NCBI GenBank assembly: GCA_023458595.1
Contig: JAEWYT010000031.1
Coordinates: 1 to 54,946, forward strand
Length of the DNA: 54,946 nucleotides
DNA from: Pseudomonadota bacterium
Lineage (GTDB): Bacteria; Pseudomonadota; Alphaproteobacteria; Rhizobiales; Tepidamorphaceae
Reading direction: 5' to 3'
Shown: one piece after another, positions 52,823-54,946 of the stretch
Layout of the letters: every line of letters begins with the position of its first letter
Numbering within the stretch: position 1 is the stretch's first letter
Notes under the pieces: generated by a model
The model's input: the letters and a program-made list of their open reading frames with translations, nothing else
Told to the model about the DNA's origin: nothing
The model's database searches: none
Position numbers and translations under genes: made by a program

Positions 52823-54043
52823 ATGCCGGACAGGACATATCGCGACTGGCCGTTCTTCGAGGACCGCCACCGGGAACTCGCGCGACGGCTCGACGAATGG
52901 GCGTCGAGCCGTATCGGCGCCTCGCCGGCGCATCCCGAAGGCGCGGAGGCGCTCGACGCGGCTTGCCTCGGATACGTCCGCTCGCTGGGCGAGGCGGGGT
53001 TCCTCGGGCTCTGCGTCCCGGCGGAGGCGGGCGGGCGATATCCGGGCCTCGACGTCCGCTCGTTGTGCCTGGCGCGCGAAACGCTCGCCTACTACGACGG
53101 CCTCGCAGACTTCGCCTTCGTCATGCAGGGGCTCGGGACCGGCCCGATCAGCCTGTTCGGCACCGACGATCAGAAGCGGGTTTTCCTCGACGGCATAGCG
53201 ACCGGCCGCCGCGTCGCCGCGTTGGCCATGTCCGAGCCGGCTGCCGGCTCGGACGCGGGCGCGATCGCGACGCGGGCGGTGGAACGGGGAGACGGATACG
53301 TCCTCGACGGGCTGAAGACCTGGATATCGAACGGAGGGATCGCCGATCAGTACCTGGTGATCGCCAGGCTCGGCGACGCTCCCGGACCCAAGGGGCTTGC
53401 CGCCTTCGTCGTGCCGGCCGGTACGCCCGGTCTGACCGTCGCCGAGCGGATAGACGTGATCGCTCCCCATCCGCTCGCCACCCTGCGACTGGAGAATTGC
53501 CGAATTCCGCGCGACCATCTCATCGGCGCGCCCGGTCAAGGGTTCAAAATCGCGATGGCGAATCTGGACGTGTTCCGTTCGACCGTCGGCGCGGCGGCGC
53601 TCGGCTTCGCCCGCCGGGCGCTCGACGAAGCTCTCGAACGGACGCGCGTGCGCCGCATCTTCGGTCAGCCGCTCTCCGACTTCCAGATCACGCAGCAGAA
53701 GGTCGGCGAGATGGCGACCGCCGTCGACGCCTCCGCGCTGCTGGTCTACCGCTCCGCCTGGGCGAAGGACAGCGGCGCCGCGCGGGTCACGCGGGAGGCG
53801 TCGATGGCCAAGATGTACGCGACGGAATCGGCCCAGAAGGTGATCGACGAGGCCGTTCAGCTCTGGGGCGGTCTCGGCGTCACGACGGGGGTCGTCGTCG
53901 AGCGTCTCTACCGGGAGATACGCGCGCTGCGGATCTACGAGGGAACGACCGAGATCAACAAGCTGGTCATCGCCGGGCAGACCTATCGGCAGATGGCCGC
54001 CCAGGCGGGTGCCGCCGGGGTGGGCGCGGCGGACTCCGCCTAG
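52823..54043 (+). CDS. acyl-CoA dehydrogenase 2
   Basis: A second FAD acyl-CoA dehydrogenase of 406 residues, only distantly like the first: AMSEPAAGSDAGAIATRAVE, LKTWISNGGIADQYLVI, RRIFGQPLSDFQITQQKVGE and the catalytic Glu in ALRIYEGTTEINKLVIAGQ. Two dehydrogenases in one pathway suit a substrate that is desaturated twice, such as a ring ester and then its open-chain product. It is the last gene of the operon, and its end overlaps the convergent tetR-like gene by 4 bp. Confidence 0.93.
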   Translation: MPDRTYRDWPFFEDRHRELARRLDEWASSRIGASPAHPEGAEALDAACLGYVRSLGEAGFLGLCVPAEAGGRYPGLDVRSLCLARETLAYYDGLADFAFVMQGLGTGPISLFGTDDQKRVFLDGIATGRRVAALAMSEPAAGSDAGAIATRAVERGDGYVLDGLKTWISNGGIADQYLVIARLGDAPGPKGLAAFVVPAGTPGLTVAERIDVIAPHPLATLRLENCRIPRDHLIGAPGQGFKIAMANLDVFRSTVGAAALGFARRALDEALERTRVRRIFGQPLSDFQITQQKVGEMATAVDASALLVYRSAWAKDSGAARVTREASMAKMYATESAQKVIDEAVQLWGGLGVTTGVVVERLYREIRALRIYEGTTEINKLVIAGQTYRQMAAQAGAAGVGAADSA

Positions 54044-54822
54044 CCCCTCCGCCTGGCGATCGCGCCTTTCGGGCGGCGGCCGGCGCCGGACTTCTTCTTC
54101 GCACCGGCGCTTCGCTCGCCTTTCGTGCTCGCCGGCGGGCGGGCCGGTTTCTCGACCTTGGGCAGCGGAACCATGGCGAGGGCCGCATAGGCGCGCTTGC
54201 CCCGCGGCGTCAGCGTCGCGTTGAGCATGAGGTTCAGTCCGCGCTCGACATATTCGTTGACGGTCATGAGGTCGCGGAAGTGCCAGGCTTTCAGGGCCCA
54301 AGCATGGGAGAACATCACGATCTGATAGACGAACAGCTCGATGTCGACGGCCTCGAACTGCCCAGTGTCGACGCAGTCGCGCACCACGCTGGCCATCAGC
54401 TCGTTCGTCTCCAGCTCCTTCTGCTTGATGATGTTCCGCCGCGCCTTCACCAGCGACTTGGTCTCGCGATAGGCGAGCACCGTCGCATCGACGTTGGTGT
54501 CGTTGACGCTGCAATAGGCGTGAACGGCGCGCCGGAACCGCGCCAACGGTTCGGTCTCCTCCGCGATCGCGGCCGGAATCTCCCGCAAGTAAGAATCGAG
54601 GACCTCGATGAGGGCGAGGAACAGTACATCCTCTTTGTCTTCGACGTACTGATAGATAAGGCCGATGCTGACGCCCGCCTTCTCGGCGATGTCGCGCATC
54701 TTCGTGGCATGATATCCATGCCGTCCGAACAGCTCTATTGCGGCTTCAATGAATTGTGCGCGACGCCACCCAACGAGGTTGGAGTCCGTTACTTTCGATT
54801 TCACGATATCGCGCATCTGCAT
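54040..54822 (-). CDS. TetR-family transcriptional regulator
   Basis: A 260-residue TetR regulator from the chosen ATG: helix-turn-helix near the N-terminus (FGRHGYHATKMRDIAEKAGV, then SIGLIYQYVEDKEDVLF), a long ligand-binding helical domain, and an extra basic Lys/Arg/Ala-rich tail (about 215-260). TetR proteins beside acyl-CoA genes commonly bind an acyl-CoA and release DNA. It probably controls the FadR-box-like palindromes at 44885 and 46372. The frame extends 30 codons upstream, but those residues are unlike the family. I see no palindrome before its own start. Confidence 0.92.
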   Translation of the reverse strand: MQMRDIVKSKVTDSNLVGWRRAQFIEAAIELFGRHGYHATKMRDIAEKAGVSIGLIYQYVEDKEDVLFLALIEVLDSYLREIPAAIAEETEPLARFRRAVHAYCSVNDTNVDATVLAYRETKSLVKARRNIIKQKELETNELMASVVRDCVDTGQFEAVDIELFVYQIVMFSHAWALKAWHFRDLMTVNEYVERGLNLMLNATLTPRGKRAYAALAMVPLPKVEKPARPPASTKGERSAGAKKKSGAGRRPKGAIARRRG

Positions 54823-54878
54823 CTCAATTCCCGGCTGTGGATCGGCGCAATCTATCGCGATGGGTGCCGGATTCACAG

Positions 54879-54923
54879 ATAAAATCAAAAGCAGAAAGGC
54901 CGGCCCCCCCACCGGGGCGGGCC
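54879..54923 (-). terminator. probable terminator of a gene beyond the right edge
   Basis: On the minus strand a GC stem of nine pairs with one bulged G (54914-54923 with 54902-54910, loop GGT) is followed by CCTTTCTGCTTTTGATTTT. This fits an intrinsic terminator for a minus-strand gene off the window and insulates the tetR-like gene. The last 23 bases contain nothing I can assign. Confidence 0.55.
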
Positions 54924-54946
54924 CGGTGAGTCGAGAGAAATAAATA

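Overview
The window looks like ordinary chromosomal DNA of an alphaproteobacterium. G+C is high by eye (about two thirds), reading frames are long on both strands, and gene content is typical of that class: a class III adenylate cyclase, GluQ, TusA, DsbB, an AlkA-type glycosylase and the enzymes of the ethylmalonyl-CoA (EMC) pathway. The group is not certain; a hyphomicrobial (rhizobial) or rhodospirillal relative is my best guess. I saw no rRNA, CRISPR array, transposase, integrase or phage gene. One tRNA-Leu(CAA) is present with a clear promoter.

Left part, 1-11.2 kb: acetate and C2 assimilation. The three signature EMC enzymes, methylsuccinyl-CoA dehydrogenase (mcd), crotonyl-CoA carboxylase/reductase (ccr) and ethylmalonyl-CoA mutase (ecm), lie within 10 kb but in separate transcription units, interleaved with a DMT exporter, a YihY protein, a coiled-coil membrane protein, an APC-fold permease divergent from ccr, and a GlsB-type stress protein. 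The ccr and ecm promoter regions share a 16-bp element that differs at one base. Weaker versions lie before mcd and before an acyl-CoA synthetase at 32-33.7 kb, suggesting one regulator for the dispersed set.

Middle part, 11.3-37.6 kb: mostly envelope, signalling and housekeeping genes. These include a lipoprotein behind a large hairpin, a methyltransferase, an OmpA-like protein, a secreted four-cysteine-repeat protein, a receiver-only protein, an AEC transporter, gluQ and alkA. Between the last two is a 266-bp palindromic element with 22-bp inverted ends and three 11-bp-stem hairpins. Then come an HNH nuclease, dsbB, a YqaA/DedA protein, tRNA-Leu, a 43-residue membrane peptide, a secreted four-EF-hand protein divergent from an OmpR/EnvZ-type two-component system with TGTATC repeats between them, a HAMP/PAS pseudo-kinase, a D,D-carboxypeptidase, tusA, two acyl-CoA synthetases, a DUF924 protein, a flippase with a GNAT protein, a CAP lipoprotein coupled to a large MscS channel, and a DedA protein.

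Right part, 37.8-54.9 kb: first a metallophosphoesterase, a CarS-like membrane protein and a PEBP protein. A PRPP-linked group follows (Prs-like synthetase, phosphotransferase-fold kinase, dienelactone-hydrolase-like protein, phosphoribosyltransferase). Last is a CoA-ester catabolic island: a hotdog thioesterase and CaiB CoA-transferase on one strand; an MFS carrier and then seven closely spaced or overlapping genes on the other (acyl-CoA dehydrogenase, MDR oxidoreductase, crotonase, BadH-like dehydrogenase, CoA ligase, second crotonase, second acyl-CoA dehydrogenase); and a TetR regulator. FadR-box-like palindromes sit before the divergent CaiB/MFS pair and before the seven-gene operon. The gene set fits beta-oxidation of an alicyclic carboxylic acid of the cyclohexanecarboxylate type. 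The second crotonase lacks both hydratase glutamates, so it may be the ring-opening hydrolase.
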